From the NCBI GenBank assembly GCA_964017155.1, contig OZ024860.1:53438056-53502055 (forward strand): a stretch of DNA of 64,000 nt, written 5' to 3'. Made by a program: the position numbers and the translations under genes. Within the stretch, counting starts at the first letter, position 1; every line of letters starts with the position of its first letter. Below the pieces are notes generated by a model. The model ran no database searches and had not been told where the DNA came from. It saw only the letters and a program-made list of their open reading frames with translations. The DNA comes from Oasisia sp. SBJ-2009 (lineage: Eukaryota > Annelida > Polychaeta > Sabellida > Siboglinidae). Below are positions 1 through 10,619 of this stretch, piece by piece.

Positions 1-130
1 AGTTATAATAACAAAATTGAGGTGGGCCCGACTGGTACATGAATGCCTACACTTGCGGGCGCGTACCTTCACGCGCACTCTCTCATAAAAGCACGTATAC
101 TCTCAATTTGTGTTCAGTATTTCACTATTT

Positions 131-299
131 GGCACTGATGTACAAGTCGGACCCACCTCAATGTTGCTATTATATCAGTATTTTTGCCAACATTTGATAT
201 TTGATTAAATTAATTCATTCAATTATAATCATCTTGCGCTTATTTATGTTTTATAAACAGCGCGTCTTGGCAAACGTTTGGGGTCGAAAAGACAGCACG
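131..299 (+). repeat. Representative left arm X of a full monomer (169 bp)
   Basis: The arm runs from ggcac to gacagcacg (gacagcgcg in most copies). Its reverse complement matches the arm at 383-551 without gaps, with about 26 mismatches in 169 columns counted by eye. X occurs once in each F and once in each T. Arms that directly follow a T are usually 170 bp, with one extra g in the tttttggcc stretch. Confidence 0.93.
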
Positions 300-382
300 A
301 TTTGTGCCAGTCGCAAGCGCAGCGGTGCATGTTACTGCGCTTTGCATATGGAATGAGCGATAAACAGTTTGTTTATGCCGAC
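300..382. repeat. Representative spacer S1 (83 bp), loop of the X/X' palindrome
   Basis: This non-palindromic spacer separates X from X'. It holds two small hairpins of its own: a 7-bp stem (316-322 with 335-341, agcgcag/ctgcgct) and a 7-bp stem with a 3-nt loop at 360-376 (ataaaca/tgtttat). S1 is the most variable part between subfamilies, is the place where T junctions start, and is where the LINE inserted in another monomer. Confidence 0.9.
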
Positions 383-551
383 CACGCTGTCTTTTCGACC
401 TCAAAAGTCTGCTAAGACGCGCTGTATATAAAACATTAATATGCGGAAGATGATTATAATTGATTGAATTAACAAAATCAAGTTTCAAATATTGGCAAAG
501 ATACAGTTATAATACCAAAATTGAAGTGGGCCCGACTTGTACATGAATGCC
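383..551 (-). repeat. Representative right arm X' (inverted copy of X, 169 bp)
   Basis: The arm runs from cacgctgtc to gaatgcc and is the inverted partner of X at 131-299. Both ends of the inverted homology are sharp and fall at the same places in every full monomer inspected. The arm carries a perfect TATATAAAA on the + strand. Confidence 0.93.
425..433 (+). promoter_or_regulatory. TATA-box-like motif in X' (representative of an array-wide motif)
   Basis: TATATAAAA fits the eukaryotic TATA consensus exactly and recurs in most X' arms, always reading away from S1 toward S2. The equivalent place in X reads TTTATAAAA on the - strand, also toward S2. There is no evidence of transcription from the sequence alone, and the arms are AT-rich, so this may be chance. 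Confidence 0.3.
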
Positions 552-634
552 TACACTTGCGGGCGCGTACCTTCACGCGCACTCTCTCATAAAAGCACGT
601 ATACTCTCAATTTGTTTTCAGAATTTCACTATTT
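552..634. repeat. Representative spacer S2 (83 bp) between X' and the next X
   Basis: This spacer separates a right arm from the following left arm, so it is the loop of the second palindrome in the tandem. It contains a 6-bp stem at 563-568 with 575-580 (gcgcgt/acgcgc). S2 is exactly as long as S1 here but I see no clear sequence similarity between them in either orientation. Confidence 0.88.
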
Positions 635-846
635 GGCACTTATGTACAAGTCGGACCCACCTCAATGTTGCTATTATATCAGTATTTTTGCCAACATTTG
701 ATACTTGTTTAAATTAATTCATTCAATTATAATCATCTTGCGCGTATTTATGTTTTATAAACAGCGCGTCTTGGCAAACTTTTGAGGTCGAAAAGACAGC
801 GCGATTTGTGCCAGTCGCAAGCGCAGCGGTCACTATTTCCCTATTC
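635..846 (+). repeat. Representative short module T, junction type A (212 bp)
   Basis: X at 635-803 is followed by a 43-bp chimeric spacer made of the first 27 bp of S1 (to gcagcggt) and a 16-bp tract corresponding to the end of S2. The next X starts at 847. Compared with F, 292 bp are missing: the rest of S1, all of X' and most of S2. Type A is the only T junction I see before about 43.7 kb and after the LINE. Confidence 0.9.
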
Positions 847-1221
847 GGCACTTATGTACAAGTCGGACCCACGTCAATGTTGCTATTATATCACTATTTT
901 TGGCCAACATTTGATACTTGATTAAATTAATTCATTCAATTATAATCATCTTGCGCGTATTTATGTTTTATAAACAGCGCGTCTTGGCAAACTGTTGATG
1001 TCGAAAAGACAGCGCGATTTGCGCCAGTCGCAAGCGCAGCGGTGCATGTTACTGCGCTGAGCATATGAAATGAGCGATGAACAGTTTGTTTATGCCGACC
1101 GCGCTGTCTTTTCGACCTCAACAGTCTACTAAGACGCGCTGTATATAAAACATAAATATGCGCAAGATAATTATAATTGATATAATTAATAAAATCAAGT
1201 ATCAAATGTTGGCAAAGATAC

Positions 1222-3159
1222 AGTTATAATACCAACATTGAGGTGGGCCCGACTTGTACATAAATGCCTACACTTGCGGGCGCGTACCTTCACGCGCACT
1301 CTCTCATAAAAGCACGTATACTCTCAATTTGTTTTCAGAATTTCACTATTTGGCACTTATGTACAAGTCGGACCCACCTCAATGTTGCTATTATATCAGT
1401 ATTTTTGCCAACATTTGATACATGATTAAATTAATTAATTCAATTACAATCATCTTGCGCGTATTTATGTTTTATAAACAGCGCGTCTTGGCAAACTGTT
1501 GAGGTCGAAAAGACAGCGCGATTTGTGCCAGTCGCAAGCGCAGCGGTCACTATTTCACTATTTGGCACTTATGTACAAGTCGGACCCACCTCAATGTTGC
1601 TATTATATCACTATTTTTTGCCAACATTTGATACTTGATTAAATTAATTCATTCAATTATAATCATCTTGCTCGTATTTATGTTTTATAAACAGCGCGTC
1701 TTGGCAAACGTTTGTGGTCGAAAAGACAGCACGATTTGTGCCAGTCGCAAGCGCAGCGGTGCATGTTTCTGCGCTGTGCATATGAAATGAGCGACAAACA
1801 GTTTGTTTATGCCGACCACGCTGTCTTTTCGACCTCAAAAGTCTGCTAAGACGCGCTATATATAAAACATTAATATGCGCAATATGATTATAATTGATTG
1901 AATTAACAAAATCAAGTTACAAATATTGGCAAAGATACAGTTATAAAACCAACATTGAGGTGGGCCCGACTTGTACATCAATGCCTACACTTGCGGGCGC
2001 GTACCTTCACGCGCACTCTCTCAGAAAAGCACGTATACTCTCAATTTGTTTTCAGTATTTCACTATTTGGCACTGATGTACAAGTCGGACCCACCTCAAT
2101 GTTGTTATTATATCAGTATTTTTGCCAACATTTGATACTTGATTAAATTAATTCATTGAATTATAATCATCTTGCGCGTATTTATGTTTTATAAACAGCG
2201 CGTCTTGGCAAACTTTTGAGGTCGAAAAGACAGCGCGATTTGTGCCAGTCGCAAGCGCAGCGGTGCATGTTACTGCGCTGTGCATATGGAATGAGCGATA
2301 AACAGTTAGTTTATGCCGACCACGCTGTCTTTTCGACCTCAAAAGTCTGCTAAGACGCGCTGTATATAAAACATTAATATGCGCAAGATGATTATAATTG
2401 ATTGAATTAACAAAATCAAGTATCAAATATTGGCAAAGATACAGTTATAATAACAAAATTGAGGTGGGCCCGACTGGTACATGAATGCCTACACTTGCGG
2501 GCGCGTACCTTCACGCGCACTCTCTCATAAAAGCACGTATACTCTCAATTTGTGTTCAGTATTTCACTTTTTGGCACTGATGTACAAGTCGGACCCACCT
2601 CAATGTTGCTATTATATCAGTATTTTTGCCAACATTTGATATTTGATTAAATTAATTCATTCAATTATAATCATCTTGCGCGTATTTATGTTTTATAAAC
2701 AGCACGTCTTGGCAAACTTTTGAGGTCGAAAAGACAGCGCGATTTGTGCCAGTCGCAAGCGCAACGGTCACTATTTCCCTATTTGGCACTTATGTACAAG
2801 ACGGACCCACCTCAATGTTGCTATTATATCACTATTTTTGGCCAACATTTGATACTTGATTAAATTAATTCATTCAATTATAATCATCTTGCGCGTATTT
2901 ATGTTTTATAAACAGCGCGTCTTGGCAAACGTTTGGGGTCGAAAAGACAGCACGATTTGTGCCAGTCGCAAGCGCAGCGGTGCATGTTTCTGCGCTGTGC
3001 ATATGGAATGAGCGATAAACAGTTTGTTTATGCCGACCACGCTGTCTTTTCGACCTCAAAAGTCTGCTAAGACGCGCTGTATATAAAACATTAATATGCG
3101 CAAGATGATTATAATTGATTGAATTAACAAAATCAGGTATCAAATATTGGCAAAGATAT
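1222..3159. repeat. 1938-bp block TF-F-TF, first tandem copy
   Basis: Unit lengths are 717, 504 and 717. The next 1938 bp have the same order and the same diagnostic variants, for example the caagttacaaat change and the tcagaaaagcac version of S2, so this is a direct block duplication. Confidence 0.85.
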
Positions 3160-5097
3160 AGTTATAATACCAACATTGAGGTGGGCCCGACTTGTACATG
3201 AATGCCTACACTTGCGGGCGCGTACCTTCACGCGCACTCTCTCATAAAAGCACGTATACTCTCAATTTGTTTTCAGAATTTCACTATTTGGCACTTATGT
3301 ACAAGTCGGACCCACCTCAATGTTGCTATTATATCAGTATTTTTGCCAACATTTGATACATGATTAAATTAATTCATTCAATTACAATCATCTTGCGCGT
3401 ATTTATGTTTTATAAACAGCGCGTCTTGGCAAACTCTTGAGGTCGAAAAGACAGCGCGATTTGTGCCAGTCGCAAGCGCAGCGGTCACTATTTCACTATT
3501 TGGCACTTATGTACAAGTCGGACCCACCTCAATGTTGCTATTATATCACTATTTTTTGCCAACATTTGATACTTGATTAAATTAATTCATTCAATTATAA
3601 TCATCTTGCTCGTATTTATGTTTTATAAACAGCGCGTCTTGGCAAACGTTTGTGGTCGAAAAGACAGCACGATTTGTGCCAGTCGCAAGCGCAGCGGTGC
3701 ATGTTTCTGCGCTGTGCATATGAAATGAGCGACAAACAGTTTGTTTATGCCGACCACGCTGTCTTTTCGACCTCAAAAGTCTGCTAAGATGCGCTATATA
3801 TCAAACATTAATATGCGCAATATGATTATAATTGATTGAATTAACAAAATCAAGTTACAAATATTGGCAAAGATACAGTTATAAAACCAACATTGAGGTG
3901 GGCCCGACTTGTACATCAATGCCTACACTTGCGGGCGCGTACCTTCACGCGCACTCTCTCAGAAAAGCACGTATACTCTCAATTTGTTTTCAGTATTTCA
4001 CTATTTGGCACTGATGTACAAGTCGGACCCACCTCAATGTTGTTATTATATCAGTATTTTTGCCAACATTTGATACTTGATTAAATTAATTCATTGAATT
4101 ATAATCATCTTGCGCGTATTTATGTTTTATAAACAGCGCGTCTTGGCAAACTTTTGAGGTCGAAAAGACAGCGCGATTTGTGCCAGTCGCAAGCGCAGCG
4201 GTGCATGTTACTGCGCTGTGCATATGGAATGAGCGATAAACAGTTAGTTTATGCCGACCACGCTGTCTTTTCGACCTCAAAAGTCTGCTAAGACGCGCTG
4301 TATATAAAACATTAATATGCGCAAGATGATTATAATTGATTGAATTAACAAAATCAAGTATCAAATATTGGCAAAGATACAGTTATAATAACAAAATTGA
4401 GGTGGGCCCGACTGGTACATGAATGCCTACACTTGCGGGCGCGTACCTTCACGCGCACTCTCTCATAAAAGCACGTATACTCTCAATTTGTGTTCAGTAT
4501 TTCACTATTTGGCACTGATGTACAAGTCGGACCCACCTCAATGTTGCTATTATATCAGTATTTTTGCCAACATTTGATATTTGATTAAATTAATTCATAC
4601 AATTATAATCATCTTGCGCGTATTTATGTTTTATAAACAGCACGTCTTGGCAAACTTTTGAGGTCGAAAAGACAGCGCGATTTGTGCCAGTCGCAAGCGC
4701 AGCGGTCACTATTTCCCTATTTGGCACTTATGTACAAGACGGACCCACCTCAATGTTGCTATTATATCACTATTTTTGGCCAACATTTGATACTTGATTA
4801 AATTAATTCATTCAATTATAATCATCTTGCGCGTATTTATGTTTTATAAACAGCGCGTCTTGGCAAACGTTTGGGGTCGAAAAGACAGCACGATTTGTGC
4901 CAGTCGCAAGCGCAGCGGTGCATGTTTCTGCGCTGTGCATATGGAATGAGCGATAAACAGTTTGTTTATGCCGACCACGCTGTCTTTTCGACCTCAAAAG
5001 TCTGCTAAGACGCGCTGTATATAAAACATTAATATGCGCAAGATGATTATAATTGATTGAATTAACAAAATCAGGTATCAAATATTGGCAAAGATAT
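3160..5097. repeat. 1938-bp block TF-F-TF, second tandem copy
   Basis: Near-identical to 1222-3159. Private differences include aagatgcgctatatatcaaac near 3787-3806, where the other copy reads aagacgcgctatatataaaac. From 3877 on it is also part of the 6743-bp higher-order repeat. Confidence 0.85.
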
Positions 5098-8000
5098 AGT
5101 TATAATACCAACATTGAGGTGGGCCCGACTTGTACATGAATGCCTACACTTGCGGGCGCGTACCTTCACGCGCACTCTCTCATAAAAGCACGTATACTCT
5201 CAATTTGTGTTCAGTATTTCACTATTTGGCACTGATGTACAAGCCGGACCCACCTCAATGTTGTTATTATATCAGTATTGTTGCCAACATTTGATACTTG
5301 ATTAAATTAATTCATTGAATTATAATCATCTTGCGCGTATTTATGTTTGATAAACAGCGCGTCTTGGCAAACTTTTGAGGTCGAAAAGACAGCGCGACTT
5401 GTGCCAGTCGCAAGCGCAGCGGTGTATGTTACTGCGCTGAGCATATGAAATGAGCGATGTACAGTTTGTTTATGCCGACCGCGCTGTCTTTTCGACCTCA
5501 ACAGTCTGCTAAGACGCGCTGTATATAAAACATAAATATGTGCAAGATCATTATAATTGATAGAATTAGTAAAATCAAGTATCAAATGTTGGCAAAGATA
5601 CAGTTATAATACCAACATTGAGGTGGGCCCGACTTGTACATAAATGCCTACACTTGCGGGCGCGTACCTTCACGCGCACTCTCTCATAAAAGCACGTATA
5701 CTCTCAATTTGTTTTCAGAATTTCACTATTTGGCACTTATGTACAAGTCGGACCCACCTCAATGTTGCTATTGTATCAGTATTTTTGCCAACATTTGATA
5801 CATGATTAAATTAATTCATTCAATTACAATCATCTTGCGCGTATTTATGTTTTATAAACAGCGCGTCTTGGCAAACTGTTGAGGTCGAAAAGACAGCGCG
5901 ATTTGTGCCAGTCGCAAGCGCAGCGGTCACTATTTCACTATTTGGCACATATGTACAAGTCGGACCCACCTCAATGTTGCTATTATATCAGTATTTTTGC
6001 CAACATTTGATACTTGATTAAATTAATTCATTCAATTATAATCATCTTGCGCGTATTTATGTTTTATAAACAGCGCGTCTTGGCAAACTTTTGAGGTCGA
6101 AAAGACAGCGCGATTTGTGCCAGTCGCAAGCGCAGCGGTCACTATTTCCCTATTCGGCACTTATGTACAAGTCGGACCCACGTCAATGTTGCTATTATAT
6201 CACTATTTTTGGCCAACATTTGATACTTGATTAAATTAATTCATTCAATTATAATCATCTTGCGCGTATTTATGTTTTATAAACAGCGCGTCTTGGCAAA
6301 CTGTTGATGTCGAAAAGACAGCGCGATTTGTGCCAGTCGCAAGCGCAGCGGTGCATGTTACTGCGCTGAGCATATGAAATTAGCGATGAACAGTTTGTTT
6401 ATGCCGACCGCGCTGTCTTTTCGACCTCAAAAGTCTGCTAAGACGCGCTGTATATAAAACATTAATATGCGCAAGATGATTATAATTGATTGAATTAACA
6501 AAATCAAGTATCAAATGTTGGCAAAGATACAGTTATTATACCAAACTTGAGGTGGGCCCGACTTGTACATAAATGCCTACACTTGCGGGCGCGTACATTC
6601 ACGCGCACTCTCTCATAAAAGCACGTATACTCTCAATTTGTTTTCAGAATTTCACTATTTGGCACTTATGTACAAGTCGGACCCACCTCAATGTTGCTAT
6701 TATATCAGTATTTTTGCCAACATTTGATACATGATTAAATTAATTCATTCAATTACAATCATCTTGCGCGTATTTATGTTTTATAAACAGCGCGTCTTGG
6801 CAAACTGTTGAGGTCGAAAAGACAGCGCGATTTGTGCCAGTCGCAAGCGCAGCGGTCACTATTTCACTATTTGGCACTTATGTACAAGTCGGACCCACCT
6901 CAATGTTGCTATTATATCACTATTTTTTGCCAACATTTGACACTTGATTAAATTAATTCATTCAATTATAATCATCTTGCTCGTATTTATGTTTTATAAA
7001 CAGCGCGTCTTGGCAAACGTTTGTGGTCGAAAAGACAGCACGATTTGTGCCAGTCGCAAGCGCAGCGGTGCATGTTTCTGCGCTGTGCATATGAAATGAG
7101 CGACAAACAGTTTGTTTATGCCGACCACGCTGTCTTTTCGACCTCAAAAGTCTGCTAAGACGCGCTATATATAAAACATTAATATGCGCAATATGATTAT
7201 AATTGATTGAATTAACAAAATCAAGTATCAAATATTGGCAAAGATACAGTTATAAAACCAACATTGAGGTGGGCCCGACTTGTACATAAATGCCTACACT
7301 TGCGGGCGCGTACCTTCACGCGCACTCTCTCAGAAAAGCACGTATACTCTCAATTTGTTTTCAGTATTTCACTATTTGGCACTGATGTACAAGTCGGACC
7401 CACCTCAATGTTGTTATTATATCAGTATTTTTGCCAACATTTGATACTTGATTAAATTAATTCATTGAATTATAATCATCTTGCGCGTATTTATGTTTGA
7501 TAAACAGCGCGTCTTGGCAAACTTTTGAGGTCGAAAAGACAGCGCGACTTGTGCCAGTCGCAAGCGCAGCGGTGTATGTTACTGCGCTGAGCATATGAAA
7601 TGAGCGATGTACAGTTTGTTTATGCCGACCGCGCTGTCTTTTCGACCTCAACAGTCTGCTAAGACGCGCTGTATATAAAACATAAATATGTGCAAGATCA
7701 TTATAATTGATAGAATTAGTAAAATCAAGTATCAAATGTTGGCAAAGATACAGATATAATACCAACATTGAGGTGGGCCCGACTTGTACATAAATGCCTA
7801 CACTTGCGGGCGCGTACCTTCACGCGCACTCTCTCATAAAAGCACGTATACTCTCAATTTGTTTTCAGAATTTCACTATTTGGCACTTATGTACAAGTCG
7901 GACCCACCTCAATGTTGCTATTATATCAGTATTTTTGCCAACATTTGATACATGATTAAATTAATTCATTCAATTATAATCATCTTGCGCGTATTTATGT

Positions 8001-10619
8001 TTTATAAACAGCGCGTCTTGGCAAACTTTTGAGGTCGAAAAGACAGCGCGATTTGTGCCAGTCGCAAGCGCAGCGGTCACTATTTCCCTATTCGGCACTT
8101 ATGTACAAGTCGGACCCACGTCAATGTTGCTATTATATCACTATTTTTGGCCAACATTTGATACTTGATTAAATTAATTCATTCAATTATAATCATCTTG
8201 AGCGTATTTATGTTTTATAAACAGCGCGTCTTGGCAAACTGTTGATGTCGAAAAGACAGCGCGATTTGTGCCAGTCGCAAGCGCAGCGGTGCATGTTACT
8301 GCGCTGAGCATATGAAATTAGCGATGAACAGTTTGTTTATGCCGACCGCGCTGTCTTTTCGACCTCAAAAGTCTGCTAAGACGCGCTGTATATAAAACAT
8401 TAATATGCGCAAGATGATTATAATTGATTGAATTAACAAAATCAAGTATCAAATGTTGGCAAAGATACAGTTATTATACCAAACTTGAGGTGGGCCCGAC
8501 TTGTACATAAATGCCTACACTTGCGGGCGCGTACCTTCACGCGCACTCTCTCATAAAAGCACGTATACTCTCAATTTGTTTTCAGAATTTCACTATTTGG
8601 CACTTATGTACAAGTCGGACCCACCTCAATGTTGCTATTATATCAGTATTTTTGCCAACATTTGATACATGATTAAATTAATTCATTCAATTACAATCAT
8701 CTTGCGCGTATTTATGTTTTATAAACAGCGCGTCTTGGCAAACTGTTGAGGTCGAAAAGACAGCGCGATTTGTGCCAGTCGCAAGCGCAGCGGTCACTAT
8801 TTCACTATTTGGCACTTATGTACAAGTCGGACCCACCTCAATGTTGCTATTATATCACTATTTTTTGCCAACATTTGATACTTGATTAAATTAATTCATT
8901 CAATTATAATCATCTTGCTCGTATTTATGTTTTATAAACAGCGCGTCTTGGCAAACGTTTGTGGTCGAAAAGACAGCACGATTTGTGCCAGTCGCAAGCG
9001 CAGCGGTGCATGTTTCTGCGCTGTGCATATGAAATGAGCGACAAACAGTTTGTTTATGCCGACCACGCTGTCTTTTCGACCTCAAAAGTCTGCTAAGACG
9101 CGCTATATATAAAACATTAATATGCGCAATATGATTATAATTGATTGAATTAACAAAATCAAGTATCAAATATTGGCAAAGATACAGTTATAAAACCAAC
9201 ATTGAGGTGGGCCCGACTTGTACATAAATGCCTACACTTGCGGGCGCGTACCTTCACGCGCACTCTCTCATAAAAGCACGTATACTCTCAATTTGTTTTC
9301 AGAATTTCACTATTTGGCACTTATGTACAAGTCGGACCCACCTCAATGTTGCTATTATATCAGTATTTTTGCCAACATTTGATACTTGTTTAAATTAATT
9401 CATTCAATTATAATCATCTTGCGCGTATTTATGTTTTATAAACAGCGCGTCTTGGCAAACTTTTGAGGTCGAAAAGACAGCGCGATTTGTGCCAGTCGCA
9501 AGCGCAGCGGTCACTATTTCCCTATTCGGCACTTATGTACAAGTCGGACCCACGTCAATGTTGCTATTATATCACTATTTTTGGCCAACATTTGATACTT
9601 GATTAAATTAATTCATTCAATTATAATCATCTTGCCCGTATTTATGTTTTATAAACAGCGCGTCTTGGCAAACTGTTGATGTCGAAAAGACAGCGCGATT
9701 TGCGCCAGTCGCAAGCGCAGCGGTGCATGTTACTGCGCTGAGCATATGAAATGAGCGATGAACAGTTTGTTTATGCCGACCGCGCTGTCTTTTCGACCTC
9801 AACAGTCTACTAAGACGCGCTGTATATAAAACATAAATATGCGCAAGATAATTATAATTGATATAATTAATAAAATCAAGTATCAAATGTTGGCAAAGAT
9901 ACAGTTATAATACCAACATTGAGGTGGGCCCGACTTGTACATAAATGCCTACACTTGCGGGCGCGTACCTTCACGCGCACTCTCTCATAAAAGCACGTAT
10001 ACTCTCAATTTGTTTTCAGAATTTCACTATTTGGCACTTATGTACAAGTCGGACCCACCTCAATGTTGCTATTATATCAGTATTTTTGCCAACATTTGAT
10101 ACATGATTAAATTAATTCATTCAATTACAATCATCTTGCGCGTATTTATGTTTTATAAACAGCGCGTCTTGGCAAACTGTTGAGGTCGAAAAGACAGCGC
10201 GATTTGTGCCAGTCGCAAGCGCAGCGGTCACTATTTCACTATTTGGCACTTATGTACAAGTCGGACCCACCTCAATGTTGCTATTATATCACTATTTTTT
10301 GCCAACATTTGACACTTGATTAAATTAATTCATTCAATTATAATCATCTTGCTCGTATTTATGTTTTATAAACAGCGCGTCTTGGCAAACGTTTGTGGTC
10401 GAAAAGACAGCACGATTTGTGCCAGTCGCAAGCGCAGCGGTGCATGTTTCTGCGCTGTGCATATGAAATGAGCGACAAACAGTTTGTTTATGCCGACCAC
10501 GCTGTCTTTTCGACCTCAAAAGTCTGCTAAGACGCGCTATATATAAAACATTAATATGCGCAATATGATTATAATTGATTGAATTAACAAAATCAAGTTA
10601 CAAATATTGGCAAAGATAC
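3877..10619. repeat. 6743-bp higher-order repeat, copy 1
   Basis: Unit lengths in order are 504, 717, 504, 929, 717, 504, 717, 717, 717, 717, that is ten F and eight T. The same variants recur 6743 bp downstream in copy 2. The TTF at 5602-6530 holds a T-associated arm with a cacatatgtac variant near 5946. Confidence 0.9.

Larger units (their letters stand above)
1..1221. repeat. Satellite units F (1-504) and TF (505-1221)
   Basis: Lead-in units, cut at the window edge exactly at a unit boundary. The TF at 505-1221 resembles the TF at 9186-9902, so this part looks like the end of a 6743-bp higher-order repeat that continues to the left of the window. Confidence 0.85.

Noticed and set aside
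131..160. Hammerhead ribozyme, suggested by actgatgtacaagtcgg, as found in some animal satellites
   Set aside because: The CUGAUGA core is not complete and no GAAA segment follows at the right spacing.
280..300. tRNA-derived (SINE-like) B box in ggtcgaaaagac
   Set aside because: It departs from the GGTTCGANNCY consensus and there is no A box at the expected distance.
131..551. X-S1-X' as a MITE or foldback transposon with 169-bp terminal inverted repeats
   Set aside because: Possible as a distant origin, but I see no target-site duplication at the arm ends, no copy outside the tandem, and an equally good palindrome around S2, so the element boundaries cannot be set.
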